From positions 1,364,001 through 1,428,000 of the forward strand of contig NC_016131.3 in assembly GCF_000005505.3 (NCBI RefSeq): a stretch of DNA of 64,000 nt, read 5' to 3'. The notes beneath the pieces were generated by a model. That model had not been told where the DNA came from and did not search any database. It saw only the letters and a program-made list of their open reading frames with translations. Positions 31,088 to 42,570 of the stretch are shown here, piece by piece; within the stretch, counting starts at the first letter, position 1; the number at the start of each line of letters is the position of its first letter. Origin of the DNA: Brachypodium distachyon. Its lineage: Eukaryota > Streptophyta > Magnoliopsida > Poales > Poaceae. Both the position numbers and the translations under genes were made by a program.

Positions 31088-32356
31088 ATGCCGGAGCCTC
31101 CCCGTGCCCGCCCTTTCCTTGTGCTGGGCGCAGCCGTGTTCGATTTCTCGACCCTCACTGACGATGGAGGCGAACATTGGGGCTCGCTGGAGTGCTCGAC
31201 GAAGACGGCCTTCGGCTGCGGGGCGATTGGCAAGCACGTCGTGCAGGGCCTCTCACTCATGGTGCGCATCGGTAAAGACGACGACCCCAACTGCTTCCCT
31301 TCCCTGGCGATCGACGTCGCCGACGAGGTCTTGCGTCGCTTGGAGGCAGAGATGTCCGACGAGGATGCCGAGATTTGGGGGAGGGAGCTCTGCCTCCGCT
31401 CCCACCTTCAAGTCGTGGAAGCGGGCATTATGATCCTCGGTTTGAACTTCATCAACACGGATGAAACCAGCCCTTACCGATCCTACTACCTCGTCTACGA
31501 CTCCGCAACCACGTCGCTCTCACTGGTCCCCATGCTTGATGATTGCCGGGTCGTTGGCACCGGGTACCCTCTCCCCGTGCGCCGCGGTGACGACAGCTAC
31601 TCCATCATCCTCATGGCGACCAAGCCGAAGCAGGGCAAGCTGCCCGTTGTCTGCATGTGGTCGATGAGGCCGCCGTCGGGGTCATCGGATGACGCCTGTC
31701 CGTGGAACAAGAGTAGGGAGCGTCAGCCCTTGAAAGGCGACGATTGGATGGTGGACACGGCCTTCTCGTGGCGCGGCAAGGCTATCTGGGCTGATTTCGC
31801 TCAAGGCCTGCTCTACTGCAAATGCAGCAATCTGTTCAGTGGCATGGGGCGTGTGGATTTCGAGTTTGTGCTGTTGCCTGAGGAACACAGGATTGCACAC
31901 GAATACGCCCGCCACATGGCGCCTATGCATGTGTACCGCTGCATTGGCGCATCTGGGAACTACATATGGTTCGTTGTCATCATACCATCAGAACGTGACC
32001 CTCCTGCTGATACCATTGTGGAGGTGTGGACTCTGGACCTCCTGTCCGAGGAGGCAGGCCAGAAGAATTGGAAGAAACACAAGGTCTTCTCAATGGAAGA
32101 CATCTGGGAGCAGGATGCATTTTTCAAGGTGAGGTTGCCAATGACCAAGCCCAGGTACCCCATGGTGAAGCAGGAGGACGATGGTGTCCTCTACATGCTG
32201 CTTCCTACTGCCAGAGGCAGAAGTGGTTACCTGTTGGGCATCGACATGAACGATGTTGTGACGCCCCTTATGTCGATCAGATATCTTGCCATCCCGTATA
32301 TGAGTCGCACTTATTTCCTGCCTGCTCCGCCTTGCTTCACTACTTCATGCGATTAG
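31088..32356 (+). CDS. DUF1618 protein (422 aa)
   Basis: Single-exon gene from ATG 31088 to stop 32356. The product has the DUF1618 plan common in grass genomes: N-terminal FLVLGAAVFDFSTL, a middle RRGDDSYSIILMATKPKQGKLPVVCMWS, then TAFSWRGKAIWADFAQGLLYCKC, the signature LLPEEHRIAHEY, YIWFVVI, VEVWTLDLL, WKKHKVFSMEDIWE and FPMVKQ-type EDDGVLYMLL. No signal peptide or membrane segment is evident. DUF1618 proteins are often next to F-box domains and expanded in grasses, but their biochemical role is not established. The reading frame is intact and the length is normal. Two related copies lie at 45.3 kb and at the end of the window. Confidence 0.85.
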   Translation: MPEPPRARPFLVLGAAVFDFSTLTDDGGEHWGSLECSTKTAFGCGAIGKHVVQGLSLMVRIGKDDDPNCFPSLAIDVADEVLRRLEAEMSDEDAEIWGRELCLRSHLQVVEAGIMILGLNFINTDETSPYRSYYLVYDSATTSLSLVPMLDDCRVVGTGYPLPVRRGDDSYSIILMATKPKQGKLPVVCMWSMRPPSGSSDDACPWNKSRERQPLKGDDWMVDTAFSWRGKAIWADFAQGLLYCKCSNLFSGMGRVDFEFVLLPEEHRIAHEYARHMAPMHVYRCIGASGNYIWFVVIIPSERDPPADTIVEVWTLDLLSEEAGQKNWKKHKVFSMEDIWEQDAFFKVRLPMTKPRYPMVKQEDDGVLYMLLPTARGRSGYLLGIDMNDVVTPLMSIRYLAIPYMSRTYFLPAPPCFTTSCD

Positions 32357-35300
32357 TGAATCATTTGGTCAGTTTACTCTACTTTATGCTACTAAGCTGC
32401 TACATTTGTACTGCTGATGCTTTATTAAATCTTGCTCTTGTTGAATTTTTGAACTGCAATTGCACATTTATTAGCTCAGTAAGTTTGAACTGATGATGTT
32501 TTTTTATATTAGCACTTGTTTAAATTTATGAACTGCAATTGCAGTTATCTGCGTTTGTATGCTGTCGGTTTCTGTTCTGTTTATAACTTCAGTCATGATA
32601 GCTTAGCACTTTCATTTTTTACTGCCATATCTATGAATTAGTATGCATGATAAGCAGGTGTATTCTAGAAAAAAAAATCTATGAATTAGTACAGTACAAG
32701 TTTTTTATACTGCTATCACCCAAAGCAGCATATATATGAGGTAGCATCTCTCTCTCACACACACATTCCTGAGTTTTTTGCTTGTTTTCTTTGGCAGTGT
32801 CCAAATGTCCGCTGCTGTGAGCAATCTATGAATGTCACAAGCCTTTTCGCCTCCTCCTCTTTTGGCGATCTACGAATTCTAAAGACTCGTCGCTTTCTCC
32901 TCGATGTGGTGATCAACGAATGCCTTTTGCTGCCTTCACTGTTTTGGCGACCTATGAAGCAGAGCTGGACTACTATTTGTTTAACTTTTAACTTAAGTAT
33001 GTCAGAAGACTCCTATCTGTATTGACAATAGTCAGTAGTATTACTATTGCCGTTTTAAAACTCCATTGACCTTTTGTGCGCAGTAAATTTTATTTACCTT
33101 TGTGAGCGTCGTGCGGTAGGAATAGAATATAGATGGCCTGAGATTGAGAAATCATCGGCGTTAGAGGGAACATGATCGACCGTATGGTTGTGGCTAGCAG
33201 AGGCGCACCTCTTGGTTACAACCACAAGGAGTAGTTGCATTTAGCAGGTTCTGTGTGCTTCGCTGCTGCGCTGACGCGGATGCTGTGTTGTTAAGAAAAA
33301 CAAGAGTGGTTTCATTTCCAGCGACAGTTTTTATAACCGTCCTTTTTATAATATCATGTCGGTAGGGATTCTCTGAGTTATCTCATTCTCACCTGACGTT
33401 GGAGTGATTGACGGGTGGATTGCTCCATGAGCTGCTTCGCATGTGAGCTGAAAGTCAAGTAGCTGGGTTTAAAAAAAGAGTCAAAAAAAAGTCCTGTGAC
33501 TTGAGTTAAATGATCGGCGCCAATATTATGTTTGCCAATATTATGGATTTACAGTGATCAAAAGCACTCGGTAAAATGAAGGCAAACACCGTGTCTTCAT
33601 GAATAGAAAATGAGTGTCGGCTCCAGATTTCTGAAAGGACAAACAAAATTTAGGAGTGAGCTCAATAGCAAGAATTAAGCAGCACACTTTGGTAGTTATT
33701 CAATCAAAATGTGCTAGTAATTGCATATCTCTTATTATACTCTATTCCCTGATGCGTTTAAGATCCAAAGCAGTAAATACAATCAATAGCTTCTAACAAT
33801 ATGACGTCACTTGAAGGGAAGGCACACTTTCTTGACAAGCTTCATGTTTTCGTGCCATTTTATGCTCTTGTTTCCACTTTTCTTGTCAAGGGCTTCAGCT
33901 GCCGTCTACTTGTTTGCCTGCCTAGCTGCTTTCTACAGGAGACATTCAGCCTCGCTCAAGGTAAGATCTACATCCAAAACCAGAAAGTAATCACATGCAA
34001 CATAAAATTGTGATCTAATGAGTAGAGGCAAACAGTTCGCATGACTAAAATAAAATATCTGAGAATATATCATCTTCATATACTGTGAGCGTGTATGAGA
34101 ATACAAGTCCCAATGGAAGGCAAGTAATACCGAAACCGCAAAATATCTATCATATGAACAATGTTAATTGTTAACAAACTCAAACACCATAACCCTTGCT
34201 GCATTTCCGTGTCTTTTGGATGGATGTGGGCTAGCTTCTGTTTAGAATGTTCCTTTGCGTTGTGTTGTAAAGTGGGGTTTTTGTGTTCTGATATGTTTCT
34301 TGCGCCAGCAAGTTGTATTGCCCATGGGCCTCCTTTGGGAATATATTCAGGTGGGGATTTTACCCCCCCCCCCCCTCCCCCCCTCCCCCCTTGATCTCTC
34401 TCAAAAAAAAAACTCCAACGAGGAATATATTTGGGTCGGATGCTGTCTGTTTCTATTCTGTTTATAACTCCATGATGATTGCAGTGGTCGGATGTTGGAA
34501 GAATACATGGTTCAAATTGTTTCCTTACACCCTGAAAGACCAAGAAAAGCAATAACTCATAGCTCTAGAAAAACAATGATAAAACAAGTTGTGAAGGCTG
34601 AAGTAAAAACTTACTTGCCCTTTCATTCGATCGGTTTGGACGGCTGTTGCTGCCTGGGCAAATGTTACCTGCTTGGATCCGGCTGGTTGGCCGAGCTATA
34701 GTGAGATCGTTGCCTGATGGCTTGTCAGGGCTGATGCTTCCAGCTCGCGGTATGACAGAGTCAACAGGAAAGGTGTGACCTCGCACATCCTGCTTTCACT
34801 CTGGACAATATGGGAAGAACACAACGATAGGATTTTCTAGAGTAAACTAATGGTCCCTGCTAGTCCCTGCTCAAGTGGTTGCGGTGCAGCGCTAGCAATC
34901 GGGGGGGCTTGGGAACCATCTTTCAGGCTCCGATGATGTCGCCTAATTTTATTTTCCTTTGCCCTACGGCTCTTCCCATCTTTGCTTGTTGTTCTTTGCA
35001 TCTTTGATCTAGTTTTGTATTTTTTTCTTAAACTACCTTGGTCGACCGTGTCGACCTTCTATTTGAATGCACGAAAGGGCACGCCGTGTACCCGGGTCGT
35101 TTTCCCTATGAAAAAATTAGACCTAGAAGTTGCAAAAGAAAAACTAAAGCTTACTTGTTTCTGACATTGGTAGCCTGGTAGGCTTGTGCACAATAAAGTG
35201 TTGGGAGCTTTTATCTACATGCCGCTATTCATTTTTTCCCCACCCTTCAAGTAGAAGATTGATGCGAAGCTCCATTTTCATTCAAACCACAAACGACATT

Positions 35301-36190
35301 CCCTGAAATTCAAGATTTTTTATTAGATGCCTTGTTTGTACTGATGGACATGAAAATGAGAGCATTTCCTTCACGACAAAAGAAAGTACTGATATGCAGG
35401 CAACCAACAAATTTACATATGTATTGCTCTGTACAAATTCCCTGAAACATACAACTTCAGTTTGGCAAGCTCGACACAAAAAATACAGAACCTAGAGGCT
35501 AGATTCTATTTAAGAAAACCCATGTGTTCATCTTAAGAATCAAACACTATTCTTGAGGAGTGTTCACTTAAGTTGAGACTTAGGGGAAGTGCACTCACAA
35601 CAAAAGCATCTGACTAATTTGATGCAAATTTGTAGAAGAGGCCCAAAATTAAGACAGCTTCGAGTGCCTAATTAGATGAAAATTTGTATATCGTACCTTG
35701 GTGACGAAACACTTATGCCAAGTAACAATAATATATGATACAATAAAATATTTTAAAATTCCTCTGCAATCTAGGTAATTTTGTCACATGTGCTATATTT
35801 ACCATCTTTCGGGTCATTGAGGCACAGAATCCTTTTGTTGTTATCCTGATGCCCAAAAGCATAGAAAAGGGCTAATTACTTATGTGTTTTATACCGTAGA
35901 AGTGTACCTTTAGTCAATTCTGCAATCATGACACCATGGCCATGCTAGCGAGTTCATCCCTGCTCCAGAACAGAGACCACAATGTAGATTCACTTGTGCT
36001 TGAATATTCAAAATCCTAGAGAAAGAACCCCTCGGGTCCTTGCCCAAACAAGCCTGAAATATGTTTTACGTTTAATCAAATTTAAAAACATTAAACAACA
36101 GAAAAACATCATAAATTAGATGTCCAAAATTGATATAATCTTGTATTCTCTGAATATAGGCAAAAGTTGATTCCGGAAAATCATTGTTGA
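32357..36190. other. Long intergenic stretch
   Basis: The first few hundred bases are probably the DUF1618 3' UTR. The rest shows only short chance ORFs. A cytosine-rich run (C14, then T and C6-7 blocks) lies at 34362-34391. At 33801-34013 a + strand ORF of 70 codons (EGKAHFLDKLHVFVPFYAL) has no family match that I recognise. No RNA gene seen. Confidence 0.35.
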
Positions 36191-36191
36191 T

Positions 36192-36291
36192 AAAAGATTT
36201 GACACCTTTGAAACCCATTCCCGGTGTAAGGACCTCCATTGCTATTAGCACCCAGCTCTTTCCGGCTCTGAAGTTGTCGACGGCATCTTGG
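36192..36291 (-). pseudogene. Fragment of a DEAD-box RNA helicase (RH57/ROK1-like)
   Basis: Minus-strand reading gives DAVDNFRAGKSWVLIAMEVL, then PGMGFKGVKSF. This matches the helicase C-terminal domain around motif V of the ROK1/RH57 group, where ATEVxARGMDFKGV is expected. The motif is degraded (ARGMD reads PGMG) and no neighbouring helicase motifs are visible, so it is a stray exon piece. The parent family acts in pre-rRNA processing in the nucleolus. Confidence 0.55.
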
Positions 36292-36559
36292 CGCTACAGT
36301 AAGGAAACACAAATAAACCAATGAGCCCTAAAATTTTGCTACCGTGCCCTGACTACTCAGCACAGACTGCAGATAAGTTCTAACAGCTAGAAATGTTGTC
36401 CATTGATTATTTTGATACATAGCAATTGCCTGCTGAGTATGTATTTTTTGAATGGCTGCTAAATATGTTGAGAAACAATATCAAGCATTTGTCACATTAA
36501 GAGTACATTCTCAGTTACGTGGTTTGACATTCTTTGCCAAGTACTTGCAATTTGCACCT

Positions 36560-37170
36560 TAATAAGTATTAGGATGCAGGCTCGGAGGCTCGGAGTTGGG
36601 ATTGATGATCCAAGAAGAAGAGCGCAAGCAGGCTCGCAGGCTCGGAGGCTCGGTCTTGGCGGTGAGACTCTTCATCTGCTCAAGCGCAAGCAGGCCATGC
36701 TTCTCTTCCAGCTCACGTCCCTCCTTGTGCTGCAATCAGCTTTCATCCATAGAAGGTGCTTTCTGCCAACAAATAAACATTGCCGAGTCGAGACAATTCG
36801 GAACAAACAAGAATCTAGAAGAAAATCGAGGAGATGATGAAGGAAACTAAGCACATTACCATCTGCTGATGGCCTCTTCTTGGACTGTTTGGGCTAGGCG
36901 GGCGTGACGACCACCTCGCCGGACGCGCCCTGCGCGGGGTCGAGCAGGTCGAAGTTGTTGACGGGCTCGGATGGTTTGGCGGCGGCAGCGTTCCGAGGTG
37001 GCGGGAGGCGCGTGGCGACTGGTCGGGTTCTGGGATCACGGAGGATCGGGGGAGGAGGGGAGGGTTTCGGGACCAGGGAAGAACCGTACGGCGAACGGCG
37101 GCGGCGGAGGCGGGGATAGGTAGGAGAGAGAGGAGGGGAGGGTTTCGGGCGTTTGGCAACAACATCAAAC
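36560..37170 (-). pseudogene. Gene fragment with a coiled-coil exon, family unknown
   Basis: Minus strand. An upstream Pro/Ala-rich piece ends PVNNFDLLDPAQGASGEVVVTPA, then a stop, then KQSKKRPSADG before a GT donor (about 36857). After an acceptor near 36745 comes HKEGRELEEKHGLLALEQMKSLT, a short charged helix. The in-frame stop (TAG near 36897) makes it look broken. I do not recognise the protein. GCAGGCTCGGAGGCTCGG is repeated at 36576 and 36632. Confidence 0.35.
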
Positions 37171-37364
37171 TCTCAGGTCATGGACGGAAATTGTACAGTT
37201 GAGAAATCAGACATACTACTACTCTGTACTCATTCCCTGGCACTCTAAGACAGAGTACCATGATGGGCTCACTCCTCTTGGACACCAAGTGCAAGGAGAA
37301 AAATGTCTCTCCTCTCTTCTACTCACACAAGTTTCGTTCCCAACGGAGTATATCTGAGGGTATA

Positions 37365-37582
37365 TCATGCAAACTGTACCAGTAATAACAAACAGAAACT
37401 AACAAGCGAATTACTATGCCCAAGGAGCAGGCCCATGTGTTGCCCACCACCATCTCGTTCTCGTACGCTCGACGCCACGACGGACCGCGCGCAGACGGCG
37501 GCGAGGCGGTACGCTTCCTTGGTGGGCAGCCGGTAGAGAATCTCCGAGACCATCTCGGCGTTGTCGCGTCATCCGCCGCCAT
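37365..37582 (-). pseudogene. F-box gene fragment with a frameshift
   Basis: ATG at 37582 opens MAADDATT, but the F-box itself lies in the neighbouring frame: AEMVSEILYRLPTKEAYRLAAVCARSV, starting about 37558. The order (short N-terminus, then LPTKxxxRLAAVC) is that of grass F-box proteins, which are SCF ubiquitin ligase adaptors. A one-base shift separates start and domain, and the frame ends soon after with no C-terminal domain. F-box and DUF1618 sequences are often linked in grasses. Confidence 0.55.
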
Positions 37583-37867
37583 CTGAAGGATTGGTTCGAT
37601 TTGGGTTTAGCTCTTGGCTTGGGACTACGCGGCCCGAAGGTGGGGAAGGGGAAAAATTGAAATTGCTGAAACAATAATCTACTGTGTTAAGTATGTTTAT
37701 TGTTGCTTTTCTTTTTCTTCCATCCGCCTGCCGCCGCGTATGGCCCGATGCTCTCTGCTACTTTCTCCCTTGCCTTTGCGTTGGTGCGTTCGCCGTGTAT
37801 GGCTCGTGACGGAGGGAGTAGAAGATAAGCCGCAAGGGTCCACCTGAGGCTCCATAGCTTCTGAGCG

Positions 37868-38070
37868 TGCGAAGAGGAATGAGAATTTAGAGGAGATTAG
37901 ATGAGATTTATGAGAAATTGATTTTTAGTCTTAATCCCTTGTTTGGCATGGCAAAGGGAATACATAATTAACGAGAGTTTAGAGAAGGGAGATTAGATGA
38001 GATCTATGATAAATTGATTTTTAGTCTTAATCACTTCTTTGGTATGGATGGGAAATACATTTGATAATTA
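37868..38070 (+). repeat. Two-copy direct repeat, about 107-bp unit
   Basis: GAGATTAGATGAGAT(T/C)TATGA(G/T)AAATTGATTTTTAGTCTTAATC(C/A)CTT occurs at about 37893 and 37990, within longer similar units. It is followed at 38104 by ATACCATAGCAACGCACGGGCATTCCACTG, which resembles the 3' end of a Triticeae Helitron without its hairpin partner and without CTRR. Confidence 0.6.
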
Positions 38071-38783
38071 GGGAGGCGAATAAAATTGTGATACTTTGTC
38101 AATCTCTATATTTTTATTATACCATAGCAACGCACGGGCATTCCACTGCCCTCTCCGTTCCCAATTAATTGGGGCCGGCAGTTTTGCAAAAAAAAACCAT
38201 GTAAATTTCCGAAATAAACCTGCAGTTCACGTTCTATTGGAATTTTTGTGAAAAAAACCTGTTGTTTTCCGGAATCAAAGCGCAGTCCACATTCAATTGA
38301 AGATGTGTATACTGCAGGTTGATTTCGGAAATTAACAAGGTTTTATTTGCAAATTTGCCGACGCCAATTAATTGAAACAAAACTTTTATTAGAACACAGA
38401 ACAAAAGAAGAATTGAGGTGACATATTTGTTAGATGGATGATCCCCAGGAGTTGTGCTTAAAACACTAATGGCATGATACACTTCCAACATGCATCACTA
38501 CCGAAGAATGATCTAGAAGCTTCGGACCGAAGATATTTCATTGCACTTTGCCATACTTGAAACACCTAAAACCACCAATTACTTTGTATTCGTTGTGAAA
38601 TTAACAATTTTAGTTTGCAGGGGAATTTAGAAAATCAAACAACAATACTTTAAAATTAGAAAATCAAACAGCATGATTTGAAATCAGAGAATCAAACAAC
38701 CTGTTAAACATTGTGTAGAGAGGGTTGGAAAACTATTAGGGTTATGCAATCACTTCAACATAACATAGAACTAAAATCAAAGC

Positions 38784-38955
38784 TGGTAAAGAAATCTAGA
38801 AAACTTTTGGGAGCGCGCACCATCTGGTGGGCATCTTTTCGATTTGTACTCCAGGTAAAATCGACATGAAAAAGAAAGTTCAGTTGCATTTGAATAAACT
38901 AGTGAGGAAGAACACTCCATCCCAAACCCGAATGAAACTGCCAACAAGAAAAGGG
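38784..38955 (-). repeat. Diverged copy of Argonaute-locus intron sequence
   Basis: The run GGTAAAGAAAT ... CACCATCTGG(T/A)GG ... ACTCCAGG(T/A)AAA ... CAGTTGCATTTGAATAAAC ... GGAAGAACACTCC aligns over about 170 bp with 12041-12200 (and 14325-14484) in the Argonaute locus. It is clearly older than the two 838-bp copies. Confidence 0.6.
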
Positions 38956-39455
38956 GGCATAACAAACAATAGAGCTACATTACGATTCCACTGAGCCGCC
39001 GTGGAATTTTCTCTTGAAAGGTCTCCTCCTGAGCCGCCGCCGCCAAGCGACTCGGGAGGATCTCCACGCCACAACCCTCCAGCCATGGTTGTGGTTGGAT
39101 CCGCCCGTGGTGGACACATCTTGTACTCCAAATATAATACTAATGCCATTAACAAGATTGCCTTGGAGGTAATAAAATACAAAGCTCTTGTAAAGAAAAT
39201 CACATAACCTAAAGTATGATGGGGCGATGAGGAGGATTGGGTGGATGCTACACGAAGGAGGAAGTGGAATTAGGGTCAGGATGGCACGGCAATCCGACCC
39301 GATGGTCGCACACGGACCTTAATTTACACCAACAAATTAGGGGACGGTCTTATCTGGGGATGACATCCTAATTTGTACCAAACTGTAATTATTAAATGTG
39401 TTAAATGTAAGCGAGCACCACACGGGCGGGCGGAAGCGTTAACCGCTTCACGAAA

Positions 39456-39987
39456 TCAACCAACAAAGACGCTACTAAAAAAAAAGCATCGGGGTAAGAG
39501 CGAAGCGCAAATTAAGAACAAGATGCAACTGCTGTTACATGGGATATGAGCGTGAGATCTGAACGAAACAAGACAAGGACATATATACAGTAATACTAGC
39601 AGCGAGAGGAAACTGAAAGTAACGATCGTTTTGGACCTCGGACGCGACCAAAACACACCTTCATCTGGGTTGGCGTCAGCGCAAAGAGCTCCTCCTCCTC
39701 CTGGGTCTTGTTGCCGATAACCGCGGCCGCGGTCGACGGTGAGTGTGGAACCGTAGCGGCAGGTGCCTCGGAGTCGGAGGAGGCCTGCGCCGGCTGGGTA
39801 GCAGGCGCCTCGCAATCGGAAGCCATAGCCATACCATGGAGCTCCTAGAAGACGCAGCCATGCCGATACGCGGACTGCTGGTGCTGCACCGGCCACAGGA
39901 ATCCAAGTAGCAGGACGCGTCCCTTGTCCACCCCGCGGCCACCATCCCCTCCTCCACGGCCACCGCCTTTGCGGCGGCGGCAGGCCA
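39456..39987 (-). pseudogene. Possible relic of an Arg/Gly-rich first exon (Argonaute-like N-terminus?)
   Basis: ATG at 39987 gives MACRRRKGGGRGGGDGGRG, reminiscent of the Arg/Gly-rich start of the Argonaute gene at 15115 (MAYRGRRRGRSGG). The frame stops within 50 codons, and other frames continue with an acidic Pro/Ala stretch (SDSEAPAATVPHSPS; KTQEEEELFALTP). Its position next to the Argonaute-intron-like sequence at 38.8 kb suggests a worn second copy of that locus. Similarity is compositional only, so confidence is low. Confidence 0.3.
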
Positions 39988-40074
39988 TGACCGAGAGTAG
40001 AGCAGGGTGGAACGAGAGAGAAGAGAAGAGAAGAGGAAGGTGGTGGTGTTGGATGAACACTCGCGGCGCACAAG

Positions 40075-42357
40075 CAAAATGATCAGGAGCAAAAGAAAGG
40101 GGGGTTCCCTATTGGGCGGAGCTGTGTATTGCCGGCTGGGAGAAGAAAACCCTAGCAAGCACAAGCTAGTTTTATTAATTGTTGGATTTTGCTGTTGGGC
40201 CCTCAGAAACACCCCGGCCGGGGCTGGGTTCGATCGAATTTCAAAATCAGGTTTTCTGCGCTCGTGTGCGTAAAAGAAAAGGAAACTATCGTTGAAAACA
40301 CTCTCGCTACACATCTCGCCATAATATTACTCGAACCAATAACATGCATTTTCCCCCATCGATCAATGATGTTTTCTTTTCCTCGGGGACTAGAACGCTG
40401 ATTAAATTTCTGGATATATAGTATTAGTAAAACTAGTGTACGCAGGTTAACACCTTTAATTTTCGATGCCAATTAATCGGACTGGTAATTAATACATTAC
40501 CAGTAGTAGAGTAACACGTTGCAAGCAGCTGCTACAAGGCGAATTTCCTCTCCACCTTGAAATCAATCCCGGCCGGCCGCTAGATTAAAATCGACCCAGC
40601 CAACGTACACAGTATATCATGTCAAGCTTTTGGACGGTCATTGCATGCATGAAGGTGAGGGGCAATTAACATGCATGATGAATTTAATAGTACATGCCTA
40701 ATACACTTAATTTCGTACGCCTTTTATTGAACCGGCCGGAGTAGTATACCGGAGAGCACGTCACGTCTGCAACAATTGTACGTCCTTAATTTGTGCCGTC
40801 CAATGTCTATTGCGACAATTGTACTGTACGTCCTTAATTTGATTCCTTAGCGCAATGCAAGATCAGGCAGCCAGCAGCTAGGCCGGCTGGGAGAAAAGCA
40901 GTCACAGCTCCCAGTTGCCCATGAGCTGGCAAGCCCAATCGAAAGCAATTTTGGACGACACAGGAGCTTGTACGCAAGAGCAGATTCTTTTGTTGACCGT
41001 GGCATGGAGCTGCAGTACTGCCAGACCGGCCAGTCCTTGGTCTTTGCCTTCCCAGTGCCATAGGTATACAATGGACCAGTAGGAAAGTTGCAATGTCGGG
41101 GCGAACTTGGTAGAGAAACCAACCTAGCTACGGGGCCAACTCTTGACAACTTTTGGTAGTACGTATTACTCTTGTACAAAAAAACAAAAAATGGCATTCA
41201 GCCGCAGGTGCTGCTCTTGTAGAAGAAAAAAAAAGAAACAAATTAATGACTTGACTATTCCAAAATAGAGTAACACGTGAATGGTTTCTCGCCGGGAGAG
41301 CGCTTGATGATATCGATCTGCACCTGTATTGTAAGTATCATTTGTCATCTTACACAAGCTACCGTTACATCATGGCCGTCATCTCCCAAGAGATAGCTAG
41401 ACAGACATGCCTGATCGACCGAGAAGACCAGACCGCGTGCATGCTACTCAGCCTAGCTAGCTATAGCTAGGTAGGCGACCAGAAGTGATCAATTAACGGC
41501 TGGAGCTAGCCTCTCTACCCACCGGGGAACCGGCCGGTTGCAAGATTCCCTGGATGGAATTGCATCTACCCCTGCCATGGCATAGGATGGATATCCGGTC
41601 AAAAACTACCAAAATAGTAGATAACGCATGTCTACGCCATGGGCTCGCCCCGACATGGTCAGAATTTCTTATCTGCAAAATTGGTAAGCTTGACTTTGGA
41701 CAACATTAATTAATGCATATCCGTTAATAATAAAACAGAGGGGAGTTGTGTTCGGATTGATTTAACCAATTCATGTTCCCAATGGTGATCGACACATGGG
41801 CTATCTATACAAGAGATTAAACGTTATCCATTAAGTATGAGTATAGTATTTTGCTCTCTAGCTTGGAGGAGAAGGTAGAGGAAAAAGATCGAGAAGAGAG
41901 ATGAGTAATTATAAGTTAACAGCGGCACATGTTCCTAGGAGTTGTGTGAGACTATAAAGTGGGCAAATAAGGTCTAAATTTTTTATAGCCAACTACTATA
42001 TTGTATACTGGTTATAGATGATTCGGCATAACGGCAAAGTGTTATATCCAACGGTTGGCTACGGTTGGCTATATATACTATACTAGCTAGTGTCCTTGCT
42101 CTTAGTCGGTTTTCGCATTTTGACACATTTCCCGTGTATGGGAATATAATATGCAGCAAACTATTGTTATTATTAATCAATCTCGTAAAACTCTTTTTTA
42201 TTATTACTTGGTCTCGATCTCACTGGCTACATCGGGATTGCTACTTAACGAACAAAAAACGATCCCGATCGATAATGCCTGCCCACCTGCCATCCCATGT
42301 TAATTGTCGCTATCCTTCTCATGTGGAAGGCGCGCGAGTGTTGATCGTGTCATCTAC
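40075..42357. other. Gene-free stretch
   Basis: No protein or RNA gene recognised; chance ORFs up to 116 codons lack motifs. GC- and AT-rich patches alternate, with many GCATGC, GGCCGG and TAGCTAGC motifs, common in grass intergenic DNA. Confidence 0.35.
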
Positions 42358-42570
42358 TACCTCCGTCCCATTTTATGAGGCACGCACGCATCCCAAGATC
42401 ACAAATTTAATTAGCAAAATATAAGTTATATTTCACAAAAATTATATCGTTAGATTCATAGTCAAATGAATTTTCTAATGATATATTTTTTATGTCATAA
42501 AATTTATATTTTGATAGTTGAATTGATGATCTTGGGACGCATGCGTGACTCTTAAATTGGGACGGAGGTA
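42358..42570. mobile_element. Stowaway-type MITE (about 210 bp)
   Basis: TA-flanked with inverted ends: CCTCCGTCCCATTTTATGAGGCACGCACGCATCCCAAGATCA on the left and its near reverse complement TGATCTTGGGACGCATGCGTGACTCTTAAATTGGGACGGAGG on the right. Typical grass Stowaway/Mariner MITE. Confidence 0.85.

Noticed and set aside
39456..40314. Minus-strand ORFs of 205 and 212 codons
   Set aside because: Overlapping frames with Arg/Pro-rich composition and no consistent domain; described only as a possible relic.
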